From Riemerella anatipestifer ATCC 11845 = DSM 15868 (lineage in GTDB: Bacteria > Bacteroidota > Bacteroidia > Flavobacteriales > Weeksellaceae): a stretch of DNA of 64,000 nucleotides. The stretch is from assembly GCF_000252855.1 (NCBI RefSeq), contig NC_017045.1, positions 2,100,088 to 2,164,087 of the forward strand, in the 5' to 3' direction. Below are positions 55,893-63,146 of this stretch, one piece after another. How positions within the stretch are numbered: the stretch's first letter is position 1; each line of letters starts with the position of its first letter. The notes under the pieces were generated by a model. The model saw nothing but the letters and a program-made list of their open reading frames with translations, did not search any database and was not told where the DNA came from. The translations under genes were made by a program, and so were the position numbers.

Positions 55893-55959
55893 AAGCCATA
55901 CACATTGCCAAGTCGCACGAGCCGATACGCAAACCAAAACTTGGCAAAGAGTATGGCTT
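55893..55959. repeat. Two-stem hairpin with conserved loop, right of the copper operon
   Basis: AAGCCATAC, ACA, TTGCCAAGT, a loop containing GCCGATACGCAAACCAA, then ACTTGGCAA, AGA, GTATGGCTT. The internal loop and apical loop match the element at 50836-50893 while both stems have different sequences that still pair perfectly. Confidence 0.7.
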
Positions 55960-56013
55960 CCCAACAGTAACAGAATTGACCGACTATATAACGGACAAAA
56001 AAGAACAACGAAG

Positions 56014-56145
56014 GCACAACATCGGTTTTGCGTAATGGCGGGTTCAGTGCAAAATTGTAATTTTGTGCATCTAATTAGCATTTTGGTAGGCTGACAGTGA
56101 AGTGCATCTAAGTCTGCCACTACGCAAAGCCGCAAACCGTTGGCG
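56014..56145 (+). repeat. attC-like site S4 (short class)
   Basis: 132 bp. AACATCGGTTTTGCGTAATG against ACTACGCAAAGCCGCAAACC, then GTT. Left core GCACAAC pairs with the GTTGTGC that starts cassette 4 at 50804, 5.3 kb upstream. Right core GTTGGCG. Loop has TAATTTTG (56058-56065) without a good -33. Confidence 0.72.
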
Positions 56146-56192
56146 GTCATTCTAAAAAACGTCACTGCCTAACAGAAAATTTCAATAAAAAA

Positions 56193-56224
56193 TTTGCATA
56201 TTGTTATCTGAATAGTTAACTTTG
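56193..56224 (+). promoter_or_regulatory. Promoter of toxin-antitoxin cassette 5
   Basis: TTTG-N20-TAACTTTG fits the flavobacterial consensus; it ends 4 nt before the GTG start, so the toxin mRNA would be leaderless. Confidence 0.65.
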
Positions 56225-56228
56225 TGGT

Positions 56229-56570
56229 GTGGAAACTATAAGACAAGTTATTGCATATAAAAAATACTTTTTGGACTTCTACCAAGCCCAAACAGATGAA
56301 GTACAAAGAAAGATTGAATGGACTTTGAACTTGTTGCGGACAATTGACCGAGTTCCTAAAAAGTATTTTGACCATATAACTGGAACTGACGGACTTTTTG
56401 AAGTTCGGGTTGAACTTGGTGGAAACATTTTTAGAATTTTCGCTTTTTTCGATAAAGGAAATTTAGTTGTTTTAGGGAATGGTTTTCAAAAAAAATCTCA
56501 AAAAACACCAAAAAATGAAATAGAAAAGGCAATAAAAATAAAAGCAGAATATGAAAACGAAAGAAAATAA
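56229..56570 (+). CDS. HigB/RelE-type toxin (Gp49-like), cassette 5
   Basis: 113 residues, predicted mRNA interferase of the phage-derived Gp49-like HigB group. Motifs: KKYFLDFYQ, LLRTIDRVPKKYFDHITG, LFEVRVELGGNIFRIFAFFD, and a C-terminal lysine-rich helix (FQKKSQKTPKNEIEKAIKI). Start is GTG; there is no in-frame ATG before the conserved region. The antitoxin gene overlaps its 3' end by 20 nt. Toxin-first order is typical of HigBA. Confidence 0.87.
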   Translation: METIRQVIAYKKYFLDFYQAQTDEVQRKIEWTLNLLRTIDRVPKKYFDHITGTDGLFEVRVELGGNIFRIFAFFDKGNLVVLGNGFQKKSQKTPKNEIEKAIKIKAEYENERK

Positions 56571-56856
56571 CATTACAACGCTTGACGAAATCCTTGACAA
56601 TAAATACGGAAAACGAGGTGCAAAAGAAAGAGAACAGTGGGAACAAGAATTTGAAAGTTTCCAACTTGGTGTTTTGCTGGAGGAAGCAAGACGCAAACTT
56701 GGTATGACACAAGAAGAACTTGCTGAAAAGTGCGGAACAAATAAGTCTTACATTTCACGTATAGAAAATAATGCAAGTGACATTCGACTTTCAACTTTGA
56801 TGAAAATTATTCAAACGGGATTAGGCGGACATTTAAAACTTACTTTACAGCTCTAA
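56551..56856 (+). CDS. HigA-type antitoxin (XRE HTH), cassette 5
   Basis: 101 residues. The Cro/C1 helix-turn-helix lies at about residues 43-95 (EEARRKLGMTQEELAEKCG; NKSYISRIENNASDIRLSTL). The N-terminal part (LDEILDNKYGKRGAKERE) probably contacts the toxin. It should neutralise the toxin and repress the shared promoter. It overlaps the toxin gene by 20 nt. Confidence 0.88.
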   Translation: MKTKENNITTLDEILDNKYGKRGAKEREQWEQEFESFQLGVLLEEARRKLGMTQEELAEKCGTNKSYISRIENNASDIRLSTLMKIIQTGLGGHLKLTLQL

Positions 56857-56870
56857 CAAAAAGAACGAAC

Positions 56871-57003
56871 CGCCAACAAGGTATTGCCGCAAGCGGGGGA
56901 TATTTGCATTTTAGAAAAATTTGTTTACCTTTGAGGTGTGGTATTTCAGTTGAAGTTGGGTGCTGAGAAGTCCCCGCCTTCGGCAATACCCGGACCGTTA
57001 GCA
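56871..57003 (+). repeat. attC-like site S5 (short class) with loop promoter
   Basis: 133 bp. GGTATTGCCG/CGGCAATACC stem. The loop carries a perfect-consensus promoter, TTTG (56903-56906), N19, TACCTTTG (56926-56933). Left core CGCCAAC, right core GTTAGCA. Confidence 0.8.
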
Positions 57004-57039
57004 GTAATGGTAGGACGACCCAACCGATAACAATAGACA

Positions 57040-57837
57040 ATGCAGAAAACGACATTTAAAATATCAAAAATGGACTGCCCATCCGAAGAACAAATGATAC
57101 GGATGAAACTTGCCGACTTGACAAACATCAACTCGTTGGACTTTGATATACCGAACAGACAACTGACCGTTTTTCACACTGACAATCACGACCAAATTTT
57201 TCAACGACTTGACAACTTAAAGTTTGACACTTCTCTTATTGACAGCGTTTCGGCAGACAATTACATTTCAACAACCGACAACACAGACCGAGAAAAAAAA
57301 TTACTTTGGCAAGTTTTAGCCATCAACTTTTTCTTTTTTGCACTTGAACTTGCGACAGGTTTTATTTCTAACTCAATGGGACTTGTAGCCGACAGTTTGG
57401 ATATGCTTGCCGACAGTATTGTTTACGGACTTGCACTTTTTGCAGTTGGTGGGACAATGACACGAAAAAAGAACATTGCAAAATCGGCAGGTTATTTTCA
57501 GTTGACACTTGCGGTTTTTGGTTTTATAGAAGTTATCAGACGATTTGTTGGAACGGAAACAATTCCAGTATTTCAGACAATGATAATTATTTCAATTCTT
57601 GCTCTTATTGGAAACGGACTGTGTTTGTATTTACTGCAAAAAAGTAAAAGCAAAGAAGCACATATGCAAGCAAGTATGATTTTCACATCTAATGACGTAA
57701 TTGTAAACCTTGGAGTAATTGTAGCAGGCGGACTTGTTTACTTGACAAACTCAAAATATCCTGACCTTATCGTTGGGACAATTGTATTTTTCATCGTTGG
57801 ACAAGGAGCATTTAAAATCTTGAAACTATCAAAATGA
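57040..57837 (+). CDS. Cation diffusion facilitator with N-terminal HMA-like domain, cassette 6
   Basis: 265 residues. The N-terminal ~80 residues resemble a metal-binding ferredoxin fold (FKISKMDCPSEEQMIRMKL, with a single Cys). A CDF membrane domain follows with about six helices; the metal site of helix 2 lies in GLVADSLDMLADSIVYGLAL (D-x3-D). It lacks the long cytoplasmic C-terminal domain. It probably exports a divalent metal such as Co, Zn or Ni. The copper cassette lies upstream, separated by the cassette-5 TA pair. Confidence 0.85.
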   Translation: MQKTTFKISKMDCPSEEQMIRMKLADLTNINSLDFDIPNRQLTVFHTDNHDQIFQRLDNLKFDTSLIDSVSADNYISTTDNTDREKKLLWQVLAINFFFFALELATGFISNSMGLVADSLDMLADSIVYGLALFAVGGTMTRKKNIAKSAGYFQLTLAVFGFIEVIRRFVGTETIPVFQTMIIISILALIGNGLCLYLLQKSKSKEAHMQASMIFTSNDVIVNLGVIVAGGLVYLTNSKYPDLIVGTIVFFIVGQGAFKILKLSK

Positions 57838-57867
57838 CGACTGAAAGACTGAAAGAAGAACCACTAC

Positions 57868-57999
57868 TGCTAACAGCGGTTTGGCAAAAGGCGGGGTTTC
57901 GTGCTTCGTAGAGCCATTTGTGCAAGGTTCAACATTTGTGCTTCGTATGAAATTTAGTGCTAAAAGTCCCGCCCTTCGCCAAGCCGCAAACCGTTATGC
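57868..57999 (+). repeat. attC-like site S6 (short class)
   Basis: 132 bp. CGGTTTGGC against GCCAAGCCG (one G-T pair) and GGCGGG against CCCGCC, then CAAACCGTT. The loop shares TTTGTGCAAGGTTCAACATT with S10. Left core TGCTAAC, right core GTTATGC. Confidence 0.75.
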
Positions 58000-58017
58000 G
58001 ACATTTTATAGAAAAAT

Positions 58018-59052
58018 ATGCGATATAGTAGAAAACAAATAACTAAAGCAGGAGAAAAACTTATATCTTCAAAGTCAGATAGTGAAATTAATGAAGCATT
58101 AAGTATGATTAACAGTTGGAGAACAACTCATTTGCATCCACTTGTTGTATTAAAAAACAGTTTAATACGTCTTTTGTCAAAAAATAATATTGAACCAAAA
58201 TTAATTTCACAAAGACTTAAAAGATTAACATCAATAGTTTATAAGCTTGACCTAAACCCAAGTATGGGCTTAGGTGGAATGCAAGATATTGGAGGCTATC
58301 GTGCTGTTTTGAAAGATGTTAGAGACTTGAAAAAATTGAACGAAGCGTTGAAAAATCAAAGAAGTAATCATAAACTTGAAAAAATTGTGGATTATGTTAA
58401 TGAGCCCAAACATACAGGTTATAGAAGTATTCATTACATTTATAAATATTCGTCAACAAAAGAAGATTATGACGGATTGAAAATTGAATTACAAATTAGA
58501 ACGAAACTGCAACACAATTGGGCAACCGCTGTTGAAACAGCGGGGATAATAACTAAAACATCTTTAAAATCAAATCAAGGTCCAGATGAATGGCTAGACT
58601 TTTTTAAAGTGGTAAGTTCGCTATTCGCAATTAAGGAGAAACTTCCAGTTATGGAAGAGCATAAAAATCTATCGATGGAAGATTTGATGATTAAATGTTA
58701 CAATTACTGCAATGAATTAAATATTTTAACAAAATTGAAAGCGATAAGAGTTTCTACAAATAGAATTGAGTCAGATAATTTTCCAGGGGATTACTATTTG
58801 CTTAACATCAACCTTGTCCAAATGTCAGTAAATATTCAAATCTTCAATAAGAATCAATTTGAATATGCAACAAAAGAATATTTAAGACTTGAAACTAGTA
58901 TTAAAGAGAGCGAAAATGCTGTTGTATTAGTTTCGGCTTCCTCTTTAAAAACTCTAAAAAAAGCATATCCTAGCTACTTTCTTGACACTTCTGAATTTAT
59001 CCAAGCAATTGAAAAAATGAATACAAATTGTAAGGAAAAAAAATATGTTTAA
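58018..59052 (+). CDS. RelA/SpoT-domain protein, cassette 7
   Basis: 344 residues with a nucleotide pyrophosphotransferase fold at about 55-210. Motifs: RLKRLTSIVYKLDLNPSMG, MQDIGGYRAVL, HTGYRSIHYIYKY, and IELQIRTKLQHNWATAVE, which contains the catalytic Glu-Gln region. No HD hydrolase, TGS or ACT domain is present. It is longer than housekeeping small alarmone synthetases, with ~130 extra C-terminal residues. It may make (p)ppGpp, or act as a toxin of the toxSAS kind with the C-terminal part as a built-in brake. No antitoxin gene is in the cassette. Confidence 0.82.
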   Translation: MRYSRKQITKAGEKLISSKSDSEINEALSMINSWRTTHLHPLVVLKNSLIRLLSKNNIEPKLISQRLKRLTSIVYKLDLNPSMGLGGMQDIGGYRAVLKDVRDLKKLNEALKNQRSNHKLEKIVDYVNEPKHTGYRSIHYIYKYSSTKEDYDGLKIELQIRTKLQHNWATAVETAGIITKTSLKSNQGPDEWLDFFKVVSSLFAIKEKLPVMEEHKNLSMEDLMIKCYNYCNELNILTKLKAIRVSTNRIESDNFPGDYYLLNINLVQMSVNIQIFNKNQFEYATKEYLRLETSIKESENAVVLVSASSLKTLKKAYPSYFLDTSEFIQAIEKMNTNCKEKKYV

Positions 59053-59062
59053 CAAAAACGTC

Positions 59063-59257
59063 GCATAACATAGTATTTGCAAAAGGCGGGGTTAAGTGCA
59101 GGGTTGAAAATTTAGTAATATTTATCCGCTTCTGCTTTTCCGTATTACTTTTTTTGAGTAAATTAGCATGACGGAAAAAGCATCCGCTTCGGTTGAACTG
59201 AATTGAACTTAAAGTTCATTTCAGCTCCGCCCTTCGCAAATACTTTTCCCGTTGTGC
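59063..59257 (+). repeat. attC-like site S7 (long class)
   Basis: 195 bp. AACATAGTATTTGCAAAAGG with CGGGG against CCGCCCTTCGCAAATAC, then CCCGTT. The inner loop repeats TTTTCCGTATTACTTTTT with GACGGAAAAAGC, able to pair. Left core GCATAAC, right core GTTGTGC. Confidence 0.75.
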
Positions 59258-59303
59258 GTCAGCTTATTCGAACATTGTGCATAAAACAAACTGAAAAATT
59301 AAG

Positions 59304-59333
59304 TTGTGATATTTGGAAACTTTTGTATCTTTG
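59304..59333 (+). promoter_or_regulatory. Promoter of toxin-antitoxin cassette 8
   Basis: TTG-N19-TATCTTTG matches the flavobacterial consensus and lies 25 nt before the toxin ATG. Confidence 0.65.
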
Positions 59334-59358
59334 TTGAAAATTTACATAAAACAACTAA

Positions 59359-59703
59359 ATGCAATTTTTTGAAACACGATTTTTAGAAGAAGCTGACAAG
59401 TTTATTTCTGAACTTGATGAAAAAACTGCTAGAAAACTGTTTTATAACATTGATTTAGCCCAACAAACAAACGACCCAAGACTTTTCAAAAAACTTAAAA
59501 ATGACATTTGGGAGTTTAGAACACTTTATGCAGGACTTCAAATTCGACTTCTTGCATTTTGGGACAAAACAGACGGAAAAGAAACTTTAGTACTTGCAAC
59601 GCACGGGTTTATAAAGAAAGTTAACAAAGTCCCAACAAAAGAAATTGACAAAGCGGTCAAAATTAGAGAAAAATATTTTAGTAATAAACAAAATAGCAAA
59701 TAA
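59359..59703 (+). CDS. RelE/HigB-type toxin, cassette 8
   Basis: 114 residues. Gp49-like fold: FFETRFLEEADKFISELDE, LFKKLKNDIWEFRTLYAG, IRLLAFWD, and the basic C-terminal ATHGFIKKVNKVPTKEIDKA, where family catalytic and RNA-contact residues sit. It is related to, but far from identical with, the cassette 5 toxin. The antitoxin ATG follows its stop by 1 nt. Predicted ribosome-dependent mRNA interferase. Confidence 0.87.
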   Translation: MQFFETRFLEEADKFISELDEKTARKLFYNIDLAQQTNDPRLFKKLKNDIWEFRTLYAGLQIRLLAFWDKTDGKETLVLATHGFIKKVNKVPTKEIDKAVKIREKYFSNKQNSK

Positions 59704-59704
59704 A

Positions 59705-60031
59705 ATGGCAAATAACGAAATTAAATCATACTCACTTGCCGAAATGAAAGATAAATATATCGGTAAAGTTGGAACAAAAGAACGTGACGAGTACGAATAT
59801 GAACTACGAATGGATGTTTTAGGTAAAATGATTAAAACGGCTCGACAAGAACGAAATTTGACACAAGAACAATTAGGACAAATTGTTGGCGTTCAAAAAT
59901 CTCAAATTTCCAAATTAGAAAGTAGTGCAAACAGTGCGACAATTGACACGATAATTAAAGTGTTTAAAGCATTGAAAGCCGAAATTAACTTTAATGTGAA
60001 ACTTGAAGAACAACATATAAAACTAGTCTAA
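59705..60031 (+). CDS. XRE-family antitoxin, cassette 8
   Basis: 108 residues. The ATG at 59705 is chosen; a longer frame would start inside the toxin gene. The helix-turn-helix is at about 45-100 (KTARQERNLTQEQLGQIVG; QKSQISKLESSANSATIDTI). N-terminal SLAEMKDKYIGKVGTKERDE resembles the cassette 5 antitoxin. It should bind the toxin and repress the pair. Confidence 0.88.
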   Translation: MANNEIKSYSLAEMKDKYIGKVGTKERDEYEYELRMDVLGKMIKTARQERNLTQEQLGQIVGVQKSQISKLESSANSATIDTIIKVFKALKAEINFNVKLEEQHIKLV

Positions 60032-60044
60032 AACAAAGCCGAAC

Positions 60045-60176
60045 GCACAACAAGGTATTGCCGCAAGCGGGGTTAATTGCTTTTTTAGAAACTTTTGTTT
60101 ACTTTTGAAGTATGGTATTTTAGTTGAAGTTAGGTGCTAATAAGCCCCGCCTTCGGCAATACCCTGACCGTTAGCA
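60045..60176 (+). repeat. attC-like site S8 (short class) with loop promoter
   Basis: 132 bp. GGTATTGCCG stem. Loop promoter TTG (60077-60079), N20, TACTTTTG (60100-60107). Left core GCACAAC, right core GTTAGCA. Confidence 0.78.
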
Positions 60177-60184
60177 GAAATTTT

Positions 60185-60886
60185 ATGAAAACAGTCCTCT
60201 CAACAATGTTTTACTTAACAATTTTATCTTGTAATAATTCAAATAGCAATAATATGGTTTTTTTTGATAAATTTTTTGGAAAGAAAGAACAATCGGAACA
60301 AACTTCAAAACCTAATTCTAACTCTTTAAAAATTGAAAAAACAGCTGAAATGCTGGATGAAGATTTATACTGGAAAATTATTGATAATTCATTAAAAAAT
60401 TCAGAAAATCAAGATGAACAAGAAAAGTTTCTAATTTCGGAAATTAGCAAATTAACCCCTAAGCAAATGATTGGATTTCGTTTAAGAACCGACAAACTTC
60501 TCTACGATACGTATAATTCTGAAATGTGGTGTGCTAGTTATTTAATGAATGGAGGAAGTTCCGATGACGGATTTGAGTATTTTAGAAATTGGGTAATTTC
60601 GAGAGGTAAAGATGTTTATTACAAAGCAAAAGAAAATCCTGATACTCTAATTTCTCAAAAAGATTTCGGAGAAGAAGGTTTTTATGAATTTGAACTTTTT
60701 TGGTATGTAGCTTTAGAAGCATTCCGACAACGAACAGGACAAGATTTATATGATTTTATTGACGAAGATAATTTTACTACGAAAGAAGGAAATTATCCTG
60801 AATTTGAATTTACTTGGAAAGAAGAAAATCCTGAAAGTATGAAAAAAATATGTCCTAAAATTTACGAAGAATTTACGAATAAATAA
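60185..60886 (+). CDS. DUF4240-like lipoprotein, cassette 9
   Basis: 233 residues from the ATG that gives a short lipoprotein signal (TMFYLTILSC). After a Lys/Ser-rich linker, residues ~55-175 match the DUF4240 pattern (MLDEDLYWKIIDNSLKN; LYDTYNSEMWCASYLMNGG; FEYFRNWVISRGKDVYY). DUF4240 proteins are often near toxin-immunity or defence genes, but their function is not established. A longer frame into the upstream site is ignored. Confidence 0.75.
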   Translation: MKTVLSTMFYLTILSCNNSNSNNMVFFDKFFGKKEQSEQTSKPNSNSLKIEKTAEMLDEDLYWKIIDNSLKNSENQDEQEKFLISEISKLTPKQMIGFRLRTDKLLYDTYNSEMWCASYLMNGGSSDDGFEYFRNWVISRGKDVYYKAKENPDTLISQKDFGEEGFYEFELFWYVALEAFRQRTGQDLYDFIDEDNFTTKEGNYPEFEFTWKEENPESMKKICPKIYEEFTNK

Positions 60887-60893
60887 AAACTTC

Positions 60894-61026
60894 TGCTAAC
60901 AAGGGTTTTGCGTCAGGCGGGCTAAAGTGCAAAATTCAGGTTTTGTACTTCTATGAAAATTTGTATATTAGCCGAACATCTTGGCTTCGAAAGCCCGCCC
61001 GAACGCAAAGCCCCCGACCGTTAGCG
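60894..61026 (+). repeat. attC-like site S9 (short class, variant stem)
   Basis: 133 bp. GGGTTTTGCG against CGCAAAGCCC and GGCGGGC against GCCCGCC, then CGACCGTT. The stem sequence differs from S8 on both arms, so pairing is kept by paired changes. Left core TGCTAAC, right core GTTAGCG. Confidence 0.75.
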
Positions 61027-61053
61027 GTCAGCTTAAAAAAGGACACGAACAAA

Positions 61054-61608
61054 ATGAACAAAGAAATTATATCGAAAATTATTGGACGACTTAGACAAGA
61101 TGAAAGTTTTCCTGATTGGTGGAAAAGTGAAGAGGTAGCAATTCCATTTTTCGACAACGACAAGTTGACGATAACCTTTATGGATTTTGAACCCGAACAC
61201 GACAAGACATTTATTGACGAAGCAGACCAAGCTTTGACAAATTTTTTGAAGCTAAACGCAAACGACCGAAATTTGATTTCTGAATTGGCTTATAAAAACT
61301 GTATGGATTTTTTGGACGCAGTTGAATATGACGAAGCAGACGAACCATTAAGACAGATAAAAAACAAGAACGAAATTTGGAAATTCATACAGCCGACAGA
61401 AATTTATGTAACAAGACGACCTTACAAGGAGCAAGATATTTATGTTCAAATTGCTTGTGAGTGCGATTGGGAACAAGAACACGGACTTCAATTAGTATTT
61501 AGACAAGGGAAAAAACTCACGAGAATTAGTGACCAAGACGGACATTTAACAGAAGCTGATGCTTACGACAAACCAGACGAGGAAGATGAATTACTATCAA
61601 GATTTTAA
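61054..61608 (+). CDS. Hypothetical soluble protein (DUF6985-like?), cassette 10
   Basis: 184 residues from the ATG at 61054. Acidic, no signal or membrane segment. The C-terminal half (YVQIACECDWEQEHGLQLVF ... LTRISDQDGHLTEAD) resembles uncharacterised proteins of the DUF6985 type, some of which occur as immunity-like cargo. The assignment is tentative. Sole gene of cassette 10 (61021-61758). Confidence 0.65.
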   Translation: MNKEIISKIIGRLRQDESFPDWWKSEEVAIPFFDNDKLTITFMDFEPEHDKTFIDEADQALTNFLKLNANDRNLISELAYKNCMDFLDAVEYDEADEPLRQIKNKNEIWKFIQPTEIYVTRRPYKEQDIYVQIACECDWEQEHGLQLVFRQGKKLTRISDQDGHLTEADAYDKPDEEDELLSRF

Positions 61609-61632
61609 TGACTGAGAACAAGAAAGCCGAAC

Positions 61633-61764
61633 CGCTAACAAGGTATTGCCAAAAGCGGGGCTGAACGGCTTCGATTGGAAATTTGTGCAAGGTTCAACAT
61701 TCGTTCTTCGATTGAACTTTTATGCTAAAAATCCCCGCCTTCGGCAATACCCGAGCCGTTGTAC
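61633..61764 (+). repeat. attC-like site S10 (short class)
   Basis: 132 bp. GGTATTGCC with AAAAG and CGGGG against CCCCGCCTTCGGCAATACC, then GAGCCGTT. The loop shares TTTGTGCAAGGTTCAACATT with S6. Left core CGCTAAC, right core GTTGTAC. Confidence 0.75.
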
Positions 61765-61822
61765 GACATTTTAAAAAAGGTTGTCAAAAAACTAAACTAA
61801 TTATAATTAAAAAAGAAAATTT

Positions 61823-62368
61823 ATGAAAAAAACATTATTCCTAAGTGTTTTAAGTTTACTCACAATTTCTTGTTCAGATAATTTATCTGAATCTAAAGTT
61901 AAGAGTCTTGTAAATGAATGTTTGGAAAAAGATCCTATTTATGGAAAAGGAGTTATTAGAAGTGGAAAGGTTTCTTATATGTCTGAAGAAGATATAAATC
62001 AATATCAAGAATTACAAAAAAAAGGGTTGTTAACAATTGAAAGTAAGGAAGAAAAAAGTGGTTGGTTTACAAATAAATTTCAATTAGTTGCTTTGACTGA
62101 CAAATCTAAGTCTTATGTAATTGAAAGTAAAGATATATCTGAAAACACTAAAGTCAATTATGTGAAGTTATATACAAATAAGTTAGATAAAGTTGGTTCA
62201 ATTCAAGAAATTCCTTCAATGAACATTGCTGAAGTAAGTGTTACCTATAAAAAAGAAGATAAGACACCATTTTATGATGTGTTAGAAAAGGACAAAACAG
62301 ATTTTAATACGAAAAAGATAGCACTGAAAAAAACTGAGAATAACGGTTGGATTTATTGTGAAAAATAA
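61823..62368 (+). CDS. Hypothetical lipoprotein, cassette 11
   Basis: 181 residues. Lipoprotein signal (LFLSVLSLLTISC; lipobox TISC), then about 160 polar residues. Visible segments include a charged LQKKGLLTIESKEEKSGW and a C-terminal ALKKTENNGWIYCEK. No family recognised. Sole gene of cassette 11 (61759-62568). Confidence 0.65.
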   Translation: MKKTLFLSVLSLLTISCSDNLSESKVKSLVNECLEKDPIYGKGVIRSGKVSYMSEEDINQYQELQKKGLLTIESKEEKSGWFTNKFQLVALTDKSKSYVIESKDISENTKVNYVKLYTNKLDKVGSIQEIPSMNIAEVSVTYKKEDKTPFYDVLEKDKTDFNTKKIALKKTENNGWIYCEK

Positions 62369-62378
62369 AAAAAACGTC

Positions 62379-62574
62379 GTACAACATAGTATTTGCAAAA
62401 GGCGGAGTTGAGGGAATGATAGAAAGTTCAGTAATATTTCAATCGCAAAATGCTTTTCAATTCAACTATTTTGATTAATTTAGTTTCATTGAAAAAGCAT
62501 TTGCTACGGTTGGACTGAATTGAACTTAAGGTTCATTTCAGTTCCGCCCTTCGCAAATACTTTTCCCGTTGTAA
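62379..62574 (+). repeat. attC-like site S11 (long class)
   Basis: 196 bp. Stem as in S2; the loop is close to S2 in sequence (GCAAAATGCTTTTCAATTC). Left core GTACAAC, right core GTTGTAA, the same right core as S2 because cassettes 3 and 12 are copies. Confidence 0.75.
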
Positions 62575-62592
62575 CCAATTTAGGAAAACCTT

Positions 62593-62970
62593 GTGGGAAA
62601 AATAACGGAAAAAGAAAATGAAGATTTAAAAGCTGATTTTGTATTACTAATGCACCCACGTTCCAAGTGGTTGTTTTGGAAATACTTTCGGAAATATCGA
62701 ATAGAAGGCTCTTTATGGAATAGCTCTGAATTTATTGTTTACAAGGGAATAGAGGTTGAATTTATGTTTTATTCACGAGAAAATGAATTATTATTTCAAG
62801 AAACCTATGAATTAGACCGCTGGTTACCTCCTCGAACTAAACGAGAATTGATAATAGATTTACCTGAATTAGTGAAGAAAACAGAACGGAAATTTAACCA
62901 TTTTGATTACCGAATTACTAAGTGGATAGAAGTATCAGGAGTAGGAGGACATAATACCGTTAAACCTTAA
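62593..62970 (+). CDS. Small hypothetical protein, cassette 12 (copy of cassette 3)
   Basis: 125 residues, GTG start, differing from the 50116-50493 product at about eight positions. The 5' end (GTTGTAACCAATTTAGG) and the ~180-nt untranslated tail are also nearly identical to those of cassette 3. Not recognised by family. Two copies about 12.5 kb apart in one array indicate cassette duplication and reinsertion rather than tandem duplication. Confidence 0.7.
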   Translation: MGKITEKENEDLKADFVLLMHPRSKWLFWKYFRKYRIEGSLWNSSEFIVYKGIEVEFMFYSRENELLFQETYELDRWLPPRTKRELIIDLPELVKKTERKFNHFDYRITKWIEVSGVGGHNTVKP

Positions 62971-63146
62971 CTCCATCAAATTCTGGTGTCTAAACCTCAT
63001 AAATAATTGATTTTCATATTTTTACAACACGACACAGAATAACCTAATTATTGCATTAAGTATTAAAAATCAAAATGTTACAATGTTTAAACTGTCTGAA
63101 CAATCGGATTTAGGGTTAAGTATAAAGATAAAGAAATAAAAACTGG

